Translations under genes and position numbers: made by a program
Notes under the pieces: model-generated
The model's database searches: none
What the model saw: the letters and a program-made list of their open reading frames with translations, nothing else
What the model was told of the DNA's origin: nothing
Origin: Edaphochlamys debaryana
Lineage: Eukaryota > Chlorophyta > Chlorophyceae > Chlamydomonadales
Length of the DNA: 64,000 bases
Direction of reading: 5' to 3'
NCBI GenBank assembly: GCA_016858145.1
Contig: JAEHOE010000012.1
Span: forward strand, 1 to 64,000
Part shown: positions 11,970 to 23,450 of the stretch, piece by piece
How the letters are laid out: every line of letters starts with the position of its first letter
Numbering within the stretch: the stretch's first letter is position 1

Positions 11970-12557
11970 CAGCGGCTACATCGACGCTGCTTTACCCTAA
12001 AGTGCCCCCTCGCCCCTCCCCCGTTCGAGGCAGCTCCTACTGTCGGCTCCTGCTCGCATCTGGCCAGCTCAGTCGAAATGGTCCAACTGAGCATGCCGCT
12101 GTGGGCTCACCTGTGCCGTCGCTGGCGCAATGAGGACAGGTTGTTGTGGGGGCCCAGCCTTTGGACAAGAGCCATGTGCTCTACATCTCAATAAGCAGGC
12201 CTGCGGCCCCAAGCTGTTCAGTTCGGGTCTGAAGCCCTGTGTCAATTCCCGTGCCCCCTCCCTGGCCGCCACCCCAAAACTTGCGCTACCAGCGCAGACT
12301 GGCGGCAACTCCCCATTCACCTTTACCCCGCCTTCAACAACACCGGCCAGGCTGCCATGCATTCCGCCACACGGCCGGTTGCCGGCCACATACCCGCCAC
12401 CGCTTTCCTCACCCCAACCGCGTGTCGCTCGGGCTCGCACACCCCCTCTGCCGCGGTGCCCAGGCACACCGCACGGTCAGCCGCTGCACCCGCAACCGCG
12501 CCTCAAAACCAGAACCACGCCTCCTCTTCCCATTAGGCAGGACTCAGGGCCGGCCGC
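11970..12557. other. intergenic, nothing recognised
   Basis: C-rich sequence between the LINE 3' flank and the stop codon of the enoyl-ACP reductase gene. It should hold the 3' untranslated region of that gene. No clear TGTAA on the minus strand was noticed close to the stop. Confidence 0.5.
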
Positions 12558-15500
12558 TTAGGGCTTGGGCGCGTCCAGGGTCTTCGAGTCGGTGGCCAGG
12601 CCCATGACGTTGAGGCCGTTGTCCACGAACATGACGTGCCCCGTCACCGCCGAGGCCAGAGGCGACAGCAGGAAGCAGGCCACGTTGCCCACCTCCGAGG
12701 CGGCCAGCTCCTTCTGGACGGGAGCGTTCTCGTACGAGTAGCTGCGGGGCGGCCGGGGTGGAGGGACGCGGACCAGGTGAGGAAAGGGGGGCTGCTGAGG
12801 CAAGCCGGGTGAGTCAGCAACAGCTGACAGGCACTGAGCCCCATGTCTCTAAGGAAGGATGGGACATCCGCTTTCTTCGTCCAGCCCAGAACGCCTCGTA
12901 GCGGTCGTAGGGCATATGCTGCTCCCCGGCCCCCCGTGCCCGCGACCCGGCGCCACCGCCCTCACCGGATCATGTCGTCGATGAAGCCAATGGCCTTGGC
13001 GGCGCGCGAGCCCAGGGGCCCAGCGCTGATGGTGTTGACGCGCACCTTGTACTTGCGGCCCGCCTCGTAGGCCAGCACGCGGGTGTCAGACTCCAGGGCC
13101 TGCGCGGAGAGGGAGGAATGAACAGTGTGAAGAAGAGCCACCGGGAAGCACTGGCAGGGCTACGGCGGTCCTTGCAGTTTATCGTGTGGCACGGCGTTCC
13201 TGGACCGCAAGAGCTTCACTGACAACCTGGCGCCGCCCGACACCCTCGACTGCGTTCCGCTGGCGTGCGTGCCGAATCCTTCTTAAAGGATGCCCTCCGC
13301 TGCCGACAGAATCCCCGATCCGTCTGCCCAACATTCCGTCCGTCTCGGCCCTGCCCGCCAATCTGTTGTGCTGCCTCCACACCCGGTCCCAATTCCTCCC
13401 ACACACTCACCGCCTTGGCCGAGGACATGCCGCCACCATAGCCGGGGATGATCCGGTTGGAGGCGTTGTAGGTGAGCGAGATGACGGAGCCGCCCGGGTT
13501 CATGAGGGGGCCGAAGCGCTGCACCATGGAGATGAGCGAGTAGGACGAGGCCGACAGGGCAGCCAGGTAGCCCTGGGGAGGGGGGGTGCGCGCGAGGCGG
13601 ACCGAAGCTTCAGCATAGGGGCCCAGCGAGGACAGGGGCGGAGGACTAGGTCGACGGCGGAGATGCAAAGCAGCGGCAGGTGCTGCTCCGGGCGAGATGT
13701 AAGGAGAGGTGGCGGGGACAAATGACGACCCCGAGCCGCCCCCAGTCGGCCGGCTGGCTGGCTTGATGCACCGATGCCTCAGCTGCCAGACTGACTAGCT
13801 GCCCTCCGCTTGCCTCCACCTCCAGCAGGGCACCCGTCCGCTCCGGCGGCACGCCGCAGGCAGGCTCAGGCGTGAGGCTCGGGCCTTCCCCGCCGCTACC
13901 CTCGACGATGGGCTGCGCCCCTAGACGTCGCTTCTCGCTGCACCGCGCCGATTTGTAGCGCGCCGCATCCCTCACGCAGCAGTTGCCCGCGCGGCTCAGG
14001 GATCGGACCGCGCGAGGGCGTACGAGGCCTGAGGATCCTCGCTCCGCCGGGCCGCGCTCCAGCTCCGTCTCCGTGCCTGCACGCCGAGCGCATGCTCCAG
14101 CGGGCTGCTGCTTTGCTGGGTCCGGGTTGGCTGCTGCTTGCTGACTATCGCCAGGTCGGGACTGCCCGTTTGCCCGAGCCCCCTGCCAGCCCACCAACGA
14201 TCGTCTGGGGTTCCTGCGGGCATCGTCGGTGCCTCACCTTGCGGGAGGTCTCCAGCAGAGGCTTCACGACCTCAGGGCCGTTGGCCAGGGAGTGGACCTG
14301 CGGTGGGGAAAAGTATCCGGGTTAGAAGCCCGCACCCGTATACTGATAGCACCTCCAGAGCCGTACCGCCACCTTGGGCCATGGCCCTAGCCCAGCGATC
14401 CCCTCCGCCCTCCCTCGCCGCTTCCCCCGCAGACCCTTGGCAAAGTCCCTGGCTATAGGGACTCCCAAACACGGTTGCTGCAGGACTGTACGGGCGTCAC
14501 CGGGCACCCCGCTCCGACCTCCACACTGCTGAGTCGCTGGCCGACTGCTGACGCACCGCTGCCCCACCCTATCCCCGCCCCTTCCCCTGCTCTTTACCCA
14601 CTGCATCCCGGAGCCATCACCCGGGCCCCCACCCCGCACCAGCTCCAGCTCTCCACAATCCCTCCCCGCCCCACCAGGATGTCCACGTTGCCCCAGTCCT
14701 TCTTGACGCTCTCCGCCACCTCCGACACGGTCCAGGCCTTGTTGCCGGCGTAGCGCTTGTTGGTGGCCACCTGAGGAAGGGGGTTGCGGCAGGGAGGAAA
14801 CAGGTATTCGCCTTGACCTTTAGGGGACAAGGCTTGCCGTGCCAGGCAGATCTGGACACGCTCCCACGTGCAGCTTGCGAAGGCAAGGCGAGAGCGCCTG
14901 TCGTCATATGGAGGATGGAGATGTGCTGACAGGTAGTCCCTCACCCACCAGCTGCCTCACCTTCCCCGGCGCCCCCTAGCGCGACGGCCCCCACCTTCAC
15001 GGCCGTTGATGTATCGAACGCCCCGCAACACCCGCCCTGAGCCCATCCCTTCCCACTCGCCCCCTTCCCCGCCCATCCTTCCCACAACCGCGCGCCCTCC
15101 TCCCCCAGCCCTCTTCACCCTCCCCTCTTCGCCCTCCCTGCCTCCGTGTCCCGCCCCCTTCCCTCCGCGGCCCCCGGGTCGCACCTCCTCAGGCACGTCC
15201 GCCATGGTATCGAACACGGCGTCCATGGGGTAGATGTGCGCGAACTGCATCAGCGAGCCGTCAGACAGCTTGCGGCTCGAGTCGAACTTGCCCTTCTCGA
15301 ACGAGGTCTTGAAGATGTTCAGGGCGGGGACCTGGGCGGGGGCGGCGGGAGGAGGACGGGTGGGAGGGCGGGGAGGTGGCGGGTGAGGATGGCTGTCCTG
15401 GGAATGTGAAGCGGGGGCAGAGGGGTGCATGGCGACGGCAGGCGGGGTGGGGCTGGTGAGGCTGCCTGGCTGGTCGGAGCCGCGTGGGTTCAAGCGGGGC

Positions 15501-16282
15501 TGAACCAGCGGGGGTGCGCGATGCGCTGCTGGGCTAGGACGCCCTGCAGGAATAGGCGCCCACGCAGTACCGAAGTAGCTTGTCATAGACTGTGCCAGGG
15601 GGGACCGGCATGGCTAGCATTGAGTCGGGAAAGAGCCCGAGGGGACACGGGGCGTGTGCGTAAACGTGCTGTTCAGGCAGGCGTTACGGGCACAGCTGCT
15701 TCCCCGCAACGCCCCCACAGCAGTTTAGAGCCCCGTCCGTGCTTCGAATACGCATCCAGTACAACTCACCCAGACGCCGAGGGAAATCTCGCAACCAGCC
15801 TCGGCAAGCGCCTTGGCAATGGCCCACCCGAAACCCTGCGGTATCGGCCAATCGGAGCGAGTTAGACTCGCCAGCTGGTTGGACTGCACAGGACTCAGTC
15901 GCGAACGCCGACGAAGCGTACCTGGTCATCTGCCACGCCGGCAATGAAGGCCTTCTTGTCTGTCACGAGGGTAAGCCGTCCGGTAAGCGCCCAATTGGGC
16001 CCCAGTCTGCTCACATGCGGTGATCTTACCGCGAAGGTCGATGTTGAGGCCAGGGCCGTTCACCGCAGCCACCTTCACCGAAAGAGCGCGCCCGGCGTTG
16101 GCCCGGCGCACAGCGCTCCGGACCGGGGCCACCGCCGACGACGACGAAGTCGACGCGCCAAACGCCTGGCGCAGAGAGGCCAGGGGGCGAACGACGGTGC
16201 GGCTCGGCAGGGCGGCCATGAGCTGCTCGCCGCGCAGCTGGGCTGCGGCACGCTGGACACGGGAAGCGCTCTGGAGGGCCAT
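12558..16282 (-). CDS. ENR1: enoyl-[acyl-carrier-protein] reductase, chloroplast
   Basis: NADH-dependent enoyl-ACP reductase of type II fatty acid synthesis in the plastid stroma (plant MOD1/FabI branch of the SDR superfamily). Nine exons: 16030-16282, 15922-15959, 15770-15835, 15185-15331, 14675-14770, 14238-14297, 13411-13572, 12966-13099, 12558-12741. They join in frame to 379 residues, a normal length. Residues 1 to about 75 form a transit peptide rich in Ala, Ser and Arg. The cofactor site follows ([19 protein letters not shown]). The plant-type catalytic region is [15 protein letters not shown], with Tyr about 265 and Lys about 273. The substrate loop is [18 protein letters not shown], and [20 protein letters not shown] sequence (here [16 protein letters not shown]) closes the fold. 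The ATG precedes [10 protein letters not shown]. Every junction is GT-AG and phases agree. Confidence 0.95.
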
Positions 16283-17217
16283 CTTGACTGTGGGGTGGAA
16301 TTGGGTGGGGCTTGGGTGAAGCAGGGACTGTGGTTTAAGCGCGCGCAAGTCAAGGACCTTGCTGGGGATGGATGGATGTCGCGTAACGGCTGCACTGCAT
16401 AGCTCGCGAGGCACCCGAGCCCCCACACCAGATACCCGTGAGTCGCTTTACCTTATCCATATAGCCACTGCCAGGACCCCAGGAGGATAATGAGGTGACC
16501 CCGGGGTCATCAGGACCGGCCCATGGCTGGGGATGAGTCCACTGCTTGGCACTGCTTATCGGGCCCGCATCCCTCCCCTCCCTCCTCGTCTCTTTGTATG
16601 CGCAGCTTAGCCACCCGCAAGGGCTGCCCAACCTAGGGCGCCCCCAGTTTCTGAAATACCGGTAGCCGCCCCCGCCCTAGGAAGCGGACTTACGTGGGCC
16701 CCGCGCCCTGCGACGTGGAGGGCTCCGCCCCGCCCTAGCGCTAACCCAGTCACGGTTCCCATGATAGCTGGCCCAGCTGGCCCCGTTCGCGTGACAACGT
16801 GTGGCACGCGTTAGGCCCCTGCAAGGCGGCAGGTAGGGCAGGCAAGGCGACTTGAGACTTGAGAGCGAGAGGCAGAGTTGAGAGTCGAAGGAGAAACAGC
16901 AGGTCAGCAGCCAAGGGCAAAGGGGGTAGTCGGAGCGACCTGGGCCGCTGAGCGACAGCGGGTGCAGCCAGGGGTACAGCGCACTGCGTACAGGAGAAGC
17001 CAGCTACTTCTATCGCACACGCCGAGAACGTTGAACAACAATGTAATCTGCATGGGCCTCGTCCGGCACTGCGTAGCTAGAACTGGCCCTGGTGTCTTCT
17101 GTCGCCTGTGTTGTCTGGGGGCAGAGGAGCGGGCTGCGGAGGTGGCGATGGAGCTGCAGTGGCAGGCGTGGGCGGCTGAGGCGGCGGCCTGTGGCATTTG
17201 GTAGCACGACGGCACGG

Positions 17218-17321
17218 AAGGCAGGGCAGGAAGGCAGTGAAGGAAGGAAGGGAAGGAAGGCAGGGAAGGAAGGAAGGAAGGGTGGGAAGGAAGGATGGGA
17301 AGGAAGGAAGGAGCCCCAGGG
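17218..17321 (+). repeat. GGAA/GGAAG polypurine microsatellite
   Basis: About 100 bp almost entirely of purines on the plus strand, built of GGAAGG, GGAAGGAA and GGGAAGG units with two or three interruptions. It lies outside any gene model. Confidence 0.85.
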
Positions 17322-18790
17322 CGTGTAAGAAGCCACCGCCCGGTTGGCCCTGATAGGTAGTCAATGCACCAGGCCGTCTACACGCGCCTGTCGCCAGGAG
17401 GACCTCTCCACAGTCTATTGGCAGGGTAAGAGCAGAGCTGCCGGGCTTGCATCCTGCCTTCACTTCAGCACACAGGGATTCCTCTGCTTGTTCCCGTCTC
17501 CCCTTCTCCTACCCCTGACAGAGGGGCAGGCCCTGCCCCCCGCCCTCCCCGTCCAGCTGCAAGACGCGAGAGCCTCCTCGCTTCTAAGGGGAGGGGGTCG
17601 CCAGCGACAGGACATCCTCCACTCTCAGCCCCTTCCGCGAGTTCCGCCGCAGCCGCCACCAGTACTAGACGCTTGAGGAACCTGTAAGGTCAGACGATGC
17701 GGCGCTTGGTAGGGCTGCGTTCAGCGGGGGGCCAGGGGGGCCAGCGGTGAAGGTATCAAGGTACCACGGTGCGGAGCTAGAAGGGAAGTGTGCAGGTGTC
17801 CATGGGGGTTCAGGGGTCAGGGCAACAGTGTAATGGTGCAAGAACGGGCGTTGTAAAGCAGAGTGACCATGAACCAACTACGGTAATTGGCCGGTGACCG
17901 GGAACCGGGGAGCACCGGGGCTGTGGGGAGACGGCCTGCCACGAACCCCATGCAGGAGGACGGAGCAGGCCCCAAGGCGCAGCATTCGCCACCGCCCCTC
18001 ACAACTATGCCGCATTCCCGGGCCGCAGCCTATGCCCCTTAGCCCAATCTCGCGCGGCGTCCGTTGACTGCAGCTGTGCCTGCGCTCCTACTGTGAGAAC
18101 CTTCCTGGCTGCCCACCCATTGTCCTCCTCTGATCCGGCGCAGAACTGGGTGCAATGCCACACATGGCTCACAAGACCCGGCAGCACATGAACCACCTCG
18201 AGCGAGGGTCACTCTCGGGCGTGGATTGGCAAGTCAGGGCTTGTCCGTGGATGGGGGCGCGGGGCCGCCGGCGTGGGGCCAGTCGCAGCCCGCAGCTTCT
18301 GGCCGTCTGACTACATACTCGGCTTGCTGGGTAGATGTGCGTTGTTATGTGTTTGGCATCGCCCACGAGTATGCCGCTCCGTGTCATCTCGCGTACCCGT
18401 GTCGGGGGCCTGCGGCACGTTGGGCACGATGGGACAGGTGGCCCGCTTGGCGTCGTGTGCCCGCCAGGGCCCGGGCATGTGCCATGGTGGGGACTTGGGT
18501 CCGTGACAGGGAGGCTTGCCCCACTACAATGCTGACGGCCAAACCATCATCACCGGCGGTCATCTAGGTTGCATTCCTTCAGAGATGGGTAGGGTGCACG
18601 CGCGGGCGCTCCGGGGCTCACGACTCGCAGCGCACAAGTCAGCACAATGCCCGTCCGGCCCGACCGGCTCACCGGCTTCTCGTCGCGGGGTGATTGAGGG
18701 TACGGACGGCAGGGTCCAGCTAGGATTCTGTCAGCTGCTGCATGCTTTAACCGGCTCTTGACGACCTTGTGGGGAGTCGGCCGAATTGCG

Positions 18791-18832
18791 CGGGGGGACG
18801 GCGGGGCGAGGCGGGGCGGGGCGGGGCGAGGA
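18791..18832 (+). repeat. GGGGCG-rich cluster
   Basis: Consecutive GGCGGGGCGAGGCGGGGCGG-type units. It could be a GC-box-like promoter element or a G-quadruplex-forming tract; it lies about 300 bp upstream of the UBC2 start. Confidence 0.5.
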
Positions 18833-19135
18833 CTCCCGGCGTGCCAGGGTCGGAGGCAATGCCAGCCGTGACGGACTTCGCGCAAATCCCCTTCCAACAC
18901 ATTATTCTTACACAGCAACAACCACCATACTCGACAAACCCGCTGCCCTTGCCTTGGTGACTTTGCGCTTGATTTGGGCTCCCGGCCTCCACTGTGCCAA
19001 CTTCACGCTATCCGGCTAAGCTCTGCACAGCTCTTAAACTAGTCGGCGACTGTTGAGTGGGGCTGTGCGAACCCCGCGGTCGATCCTTGTGCTCGGCGCA
19101 CGCGGCAACGCGCTGCCGCCGCGCGCCGAAGCACA

Positions 19136-20218
19136 ATGAGTACACCCTCGAGGAAGCGGCTGATGAGGGATTTCAGGCGGCTGACCAGCGATCCCCCGCA
19201 AGGCGTCAATGGCAGCCCTAACCCGGACAACATCATGCTCTGGAACTGCGTGATATTCGGGCCAGAGGATACGCCGTGGGATGGCGGTGAGAGGAGGGCC
19301 TGGTGCGCGTGCCAACGTTAATGCTCGGCACGCTAATAGAGCAGGCTCTGGCTGAAGGTCGAGAAACTACGCTTCACGCCGGCTCGCGTGCCCACCCGCG
19401 TAGGCACCTTCAAGCTCACGATGGAGTTCTCGGAAGAGTATCCCAACAAGGCCCCCACTGTGAAGTTCAAGTCAAAGCTGTTCCACCCCAACGTGTACGC
19501 GGATGGGAGCATCTGCCTGGACATCCTGCAGAACCAGTGGAGCCCTATCTACGATGTGGCGGCCATCCTCACATCCATCCAGGTGCGAAGGGGGGGGGGA
19601 AGGGGTGAAGGGTGGTCCTTCGGTCGCAGCACGGGTGGGTTCGTGCACGGGTGGGTTCGTCCAACCCCCCCCCCCGCCGCCGCCCGGCCCTCGTCTCTCC
19701 AGAGCCTGCTGTCGGACCCCAACCCCAACTCGCCAGCTAACGGAGAAGCTGCGCGGTTATACAACGAAAACCGGTGAGCTTCGACGTGGAACAAGCTGAG
19801 CTAGGCAGATGTACCTAGGCCGTAGGTGTGGCCTAGGTGTGCACCACAGGGGTCAGGTAAAGCAGCAAGGGCAGTCCGCTCGATCGGAGGTGGAGAATCG
19901 TTATAGTATCCGCCTAGCAGGATGAGCCAGGGCAGGACTGCCCGCGATGGGCCGCGAAGGCGCACCTGTCGATTGCTCTTCCGTCCGCCAAGGCTAGCGA
20001 AGATCCTTGCGTTTTTTATCTTCAGCTGCAGACAGGGACAGACAGAGCGGCCCTGTGTGGTAGGCCCAGGTCTCCAACCCTCCCTCTACCCTTGTTTTGC
20101 TCATGCTCTCCCCCCTCTGGTGCGCAGGCGGGAGTACAACAGGAGAGTACGCGAGGTTGTGGAGGCCTCGTGGGTGGAGGACGTGCCGGCTGAGGAGGAG
20201 GAAGAGGAGAAGAGCTGA
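19136..20218 (+). CDS. UBC2: ubiquitin-conjugating enzyme E2, RAD6/UBC2 type
   Basis: E2 enzyme of the RAD6 class, which with RING E3 partners ubiquitinates histone H2B and PCNA. Four exons (19136-19286, 19404-19582, 19703-19773, 20128-20218) encode 163 residues with all phases agreeing. The start [16 protein letters not shown] matches the RAD6 N-terminus. The catalytic motif [19 protein letters not shown] places the active Cys at residue 88, as in yeast Rad6. [19 protein letters not shown] and [21 protein letters not shown] complete the fold. After the usual end (VEASW) there is an extra [14 protein letters not shown] tail, which recalls the acidic tail of yeast Rad6 rather than the short end of land-plant UBC1/UBC2. 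Confidence 0.96.
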
Positions 20219-20514
20219 TGCGCGCCAGGGTTGGCGCGGGGTAGAGCTGCAGCTGCACTGCTCGCTGCCCACCGCCCAAGGCGGCGATGCTTTTGTGTGG
20301 GCACGCCAGCCGTGGGGCGGCGGTGCTGATGCGTCAGGTGCTGACCGCTGCCAACGGGAGCCTGGCCGGGATGGGTCGGGGCTGGATGACGAAGTGGTGT
20401 GCACACGCTAAAAGGGCCCATGCACGGGACACCAGTGCCTAGGGGTTGGCCGGGGCGTATTCTCTGTCGACGTGGTGCAGGCTCAGGGTCCTAGTCTCCA
20501 ATGGGCCCCCTGGG

Positions 20515-20575
20515 GGGGACCAAGGGGCTCAGCCCTTTTCCTGCCTTCGGGCAGCCACCCTTGTCGTGTCTCCCA
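20515..20575 (+). repeat. dispersed hairpin module, copy near 20.5 kb
   Basis: AAGGGGCTCAGCCCTTTTCC, then a short hairpin (TGCCTTCGGGCA), then CCACCCTTGTC. The same order of conserved tract, hairpin and CTTGTC end occurs at 9685-9735, where the hairpin is GCCCCCATGGGGGC instead. Confidence 0.65.
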
Positions 20576-21080
20576 TTCCGCAAGGCGTTGGGTGTAAACT
20601 GCAGACGATGCAGGGGGCGAAGAAGGCCCTTGGACATAAGGCGCTGGGTGCGGGTTTCGCTTAGGGAACCCTCGCTGGTGGCGTTTGGGTTAGGGCCTGT
20701 GCGCAGTGTAAGGGATAGATGAGGTGGCCATCAGTTCAGTGGTTGATGGGGCGCTGGCTGAAGCCATAGCACCAGAGGTGTGGCTCCAATTGAAGCATTC
20801 TTGGAGCTGGCGGCTGAGGTGCTAGCATCAATCGGGCATCTGACTAATCGGCGTGAGGGCTGGGCCTGGAGGGCGTCCTGTGCGTGGGCAGGCGCTTTGA
20901 CGCACAATAGGATTCAAGTATACGTCCCGACGGGCAAGCGGGGGCACGCCTGCGAGGAGTGCAAGGATGTAAGGTATTCCAAAGCTAGCATGCTCGGCTG
21001 CCCCCGGAGCAGGTGGGCCAACGCGCTCTAGCGGGACTGGCGGCCGCCTGCACGCACAACACCGGGGGCCTCGACACCAA

Positions 21081-21183
21081 GAGCCAGGAAAGTACCGTTT
21101 GCGCGCGCGGCTGCCCCTAGGTTAGCCCCTGCCTCGGCGATGCGCATTGCTGGCACCCTGCCTTCTTCTCTCGCGTTGCGACA
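21081..21183 (+). repeat. fused LINE-flank modules (internal-deletion copy)
   Basis: Positions 21081-21116 match 9986-10020 and positions 21113-21183 match 11901-11969. In the first locus these modules flank 1.9 kb of LINE coding remnant; here they touch across a shared GCCCC. This looks like an internally deleted or non-autonomous copy. Confidence 0.6.
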
Positions 21184-21394
21184 GCGCGCTCAGCTGCATC
21201 CCCCTTCATCATCGTCCGGACTACGCTGCACGGCCCCTGCGAGCACAGAAGCCCCCGGAGCTTCCGGGTCTGCGAGTCCCCAGGCTGCTGTCCCCCGACG
21301 CCCCGAGTCCCCAGGCTGACCAGCGGGTGGTGGCGGTGGAGACGGCGGGTCGGGTCGAGGTTGTAGCAACAAGGGTGTCTGTCCTCCTCAGGAC

Positions 21395-21480
21395 AGGGGC
21401 AAGGGCTGAGCCCCAAACCCCGCGAGGCCGGGCAGCACTGGGGCCGCGCACAAAAGCACTACGCCCCACAGCGCACGGAC
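21395..21480 (+). repeat. dispersed repeat, copy of the 58.6-kb module
   Basis: CCCCAAACCCCGCGAGGCCG followed by GGCAGCACTGGGGCCGCGCAC matches the reverse complement of about 58557-58645. Just after it, 21515-21552 repeats CCTGCCTTCGGGCAGCCACC and CTTGTC from the 20.5-kb module. Confidence 0.65.
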
Positions 21481-21943
21481 AAACCCACGCCGCCATAGCA
21501 ATCTACATGTCCTCGACTGTTCCTGCCTTCGGGCAGCCACCCTTGTCATGTCCTCTAGGAAGCACTCAAGAGGGCGCCCCCCGCCATACACGACCTGAGC
21601 GCGGCTGAAGCCTTAGCGCCAGCCAGAACGGTCCATACCAATATGCCTCTACCCCAACACTCCTTTCAACACCGCCAGCGCCGCCAGCCGCACAACGCCT
21701 CCCCTTCTCTCGCGACTCCTGCATCTTGCGCATGTGCCTGTCCCCCTCGTGACAACTTTCTCAACAGAACCCAGTCGTCAGCCCACGCGGGCCCCACCCT
21801 CTCTGGCCATGCAACTCAAACCTGGCCATCGCGGCCAGATGAATGGGCTTCGAGCAAAGCCCTCAGCAATCCTGCCCGGCAATATGCACGTTTCTGTAGA
21901 TTATTGTCCATCCCGCTCCGTGTCATCAGAGCCTCGAATACGC

Positions 21944-23450
21944 CTAGGCCAGCAGTACCGTCTGCCGGGCCGCCACAGCAATGGCCGCAGCCAGGCTGAT
22001 CTGCGGCGAGGACAAAGCAGCCCGCGCAAGGCGGTAAGGAAGGCTCCAAGCGTCAGCTACGACTAGTCAAAGATGCTCCTCTCCCCACCTTCGCGCTCTG
22101 CTTCCCTTGGTAACCAACTGTCCCGCGCTCCCTGCTGCTCTGCCGAGCCCACCTCACCGGTACGTCCAGTGCTCAGCCATCCTGCCCTGCCCAGCCCCCT
22201 GCCGGCCCCAGGCCCCCCAGCCCCCACCTGCAGCATGTTGACCAGGTCGTTGGTGAGCCACGCCACGCGGCCCTGCGCCGAAGCGCCCAGGTAGCTCTCG
22301 GCCAGGTTGGCGATGGTGGCAGCCACCGCCACCACCACCGCCGAGGGCACGTCCGGCACCTGCGCACAGCGGCGGGGGATACACCAGTCTTATCAATCCG
22401 TCCCACCACGCTCTGCTTCAACATCAGCAGGACTCCAATCCTCCGGCGTGAGCAGCTGGTGCACCCCGCATACGCCCCGCGCCCACCTGCCCGATCGCCA
22501 GCGCTATCCCAGCGAACAGCACGGCCGCCACGGCGCCCGCGGCGGTGCCCTCCAGGCTGACCGCGCCCTCAGTGCCGCGGGGCACCAGCTGGAAGGTGGT
22601 GATGAGGTACGTGGTCTTACCGTACGCCTTGCCGACCTCGCTGGACACCGTGTCCGACAGCTTGCTGCAGAAGCTGGCCACGAAGCCGATCTGCCAGTGC
22701 GGGGGTCATACCATGAGAAGGGGCAAGCCCTTTCCACGTCATGGCGCTTTCTTGCGGGAGCATTCAGATGCCAATATGTCAAGCGCTGCTGCTGCTGGAC
22801 ATTGACGTCACGCCACCCACCTGCCAGAGGTCGTAGTTGCCGGTGCCCAGTGCCAGCAGCGCGCAAGCAACGCCCGCTATCCCGGAGCCCCACACGCTAG
22901 CCTGCGTGCAAGCAGGGGGAAACGTTTGCGTGTGTGGTAGCATGCTGGGCGTAGGTGTATGCCGAATTCCTTGTGTTCCAGACGTGTATGGGCCCGCCCG
23001 GGCCTTGCCCCGTGAGCCCCAACCGGCCAGGACCGGCACCCACCGGCCCGCGCTGCCCAGACCGGGCTTCCGCAATGCCCTCCTTCTGCTTTTGCTCCAG
23101 CTTGAGCTTGGTCACCTGCGAGAAGCGCAAGGTCACACGCTGGGCAGTACGCGCAAACGGTACTTGCCGCCTGTGCCAGGGCGAGGTGGCAGTCCCAAGT
23201 ACTGCCGCTTTGCATGGATGCTCACCAGCGTACCGAAGATGAAGTAGAGGCAGACCAGGGAGAAGCCTCCCACGCCGAAAGCGGAGAAGATGGAGGCACC
23301 CAGGAACCAGGAGTGTGCGACGCCAGCCGGTGTCAGGCCCTTGCGCAGCACCTTCCAGCCCGCCGTGAAGACGGCACTGGTCCACACGGCCCCCGTCAGC
23401 AATCCCGGGTGGCCCACGACCTGCAGCAGCGCGTTGAGTGGGCAGGTGGG
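21944..23450 (-). CDS. VTE6: VTE6-like protein (DUF92 family), 5' exon not resolved
   Basis: DUF92 integral membrane protein. The plant member VTE6 is the plastid phytyl-phosphate kinase that makes phytyl diphosphate from chlorophyll-derived phytol for tocopherol synthesis. Six exons are clear and in phase: 23226-23450, 23044-23115, 22821-22901, 22487-22690, 22228-22359, 21944-22000. Key motifs are LTPAGVAHSWFLGASIFSAF, SKLSDTVSSEVGKAYGK and VPRGTEGAVSLEGTAAG, the family signature. Several hydrophobic segments fit a multi-span protein, and the last exon ends AARQTVLLA. The first exon, with the expected plastid transit peptide, could not be fixed: no good ATG frame with a matching phase-0 donor was found in 23,690-24,080. 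Function is inferred from the plant ortholog. Confidence 0.85.

Larger units (their letters stand above)
16283..19135. other. gene-poor stretch between ENR1 and UBC2
   Basis: Nearly 2.9 kb between divergently transcribed genes. It contains a GGAA-type microsatellite (17218-17321) and a GGGGCG-rich cluster (18791-18832). Open frames here are short, conflict with each other and show no recognisable domain. Both promoters must lie at its ends. Confidence 0.5.
20219..21943. other. repeat-rich intergenic stretch
   Basis: Between the convergent UBC2 and VTE6-like genes. It holds fragments of at least three dispersed modules (listed separately) that recur near 9.6-12 kb and 58.6 kb. A TGTAA near 20592 is a possible poly(A) signal of UBC2, though 370 nt past the stop. 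Frames such as the one around 20780-21031 have no ATG start and no recognisable domain. Confidence 0.5.

Noticed and set aside
20780..21031. 83-codon plus-strand frame between UBC2 and the VTE6-like gene
   Set aside because: Starts with GTG, lies among repeat modules and shows no recognisable domain.
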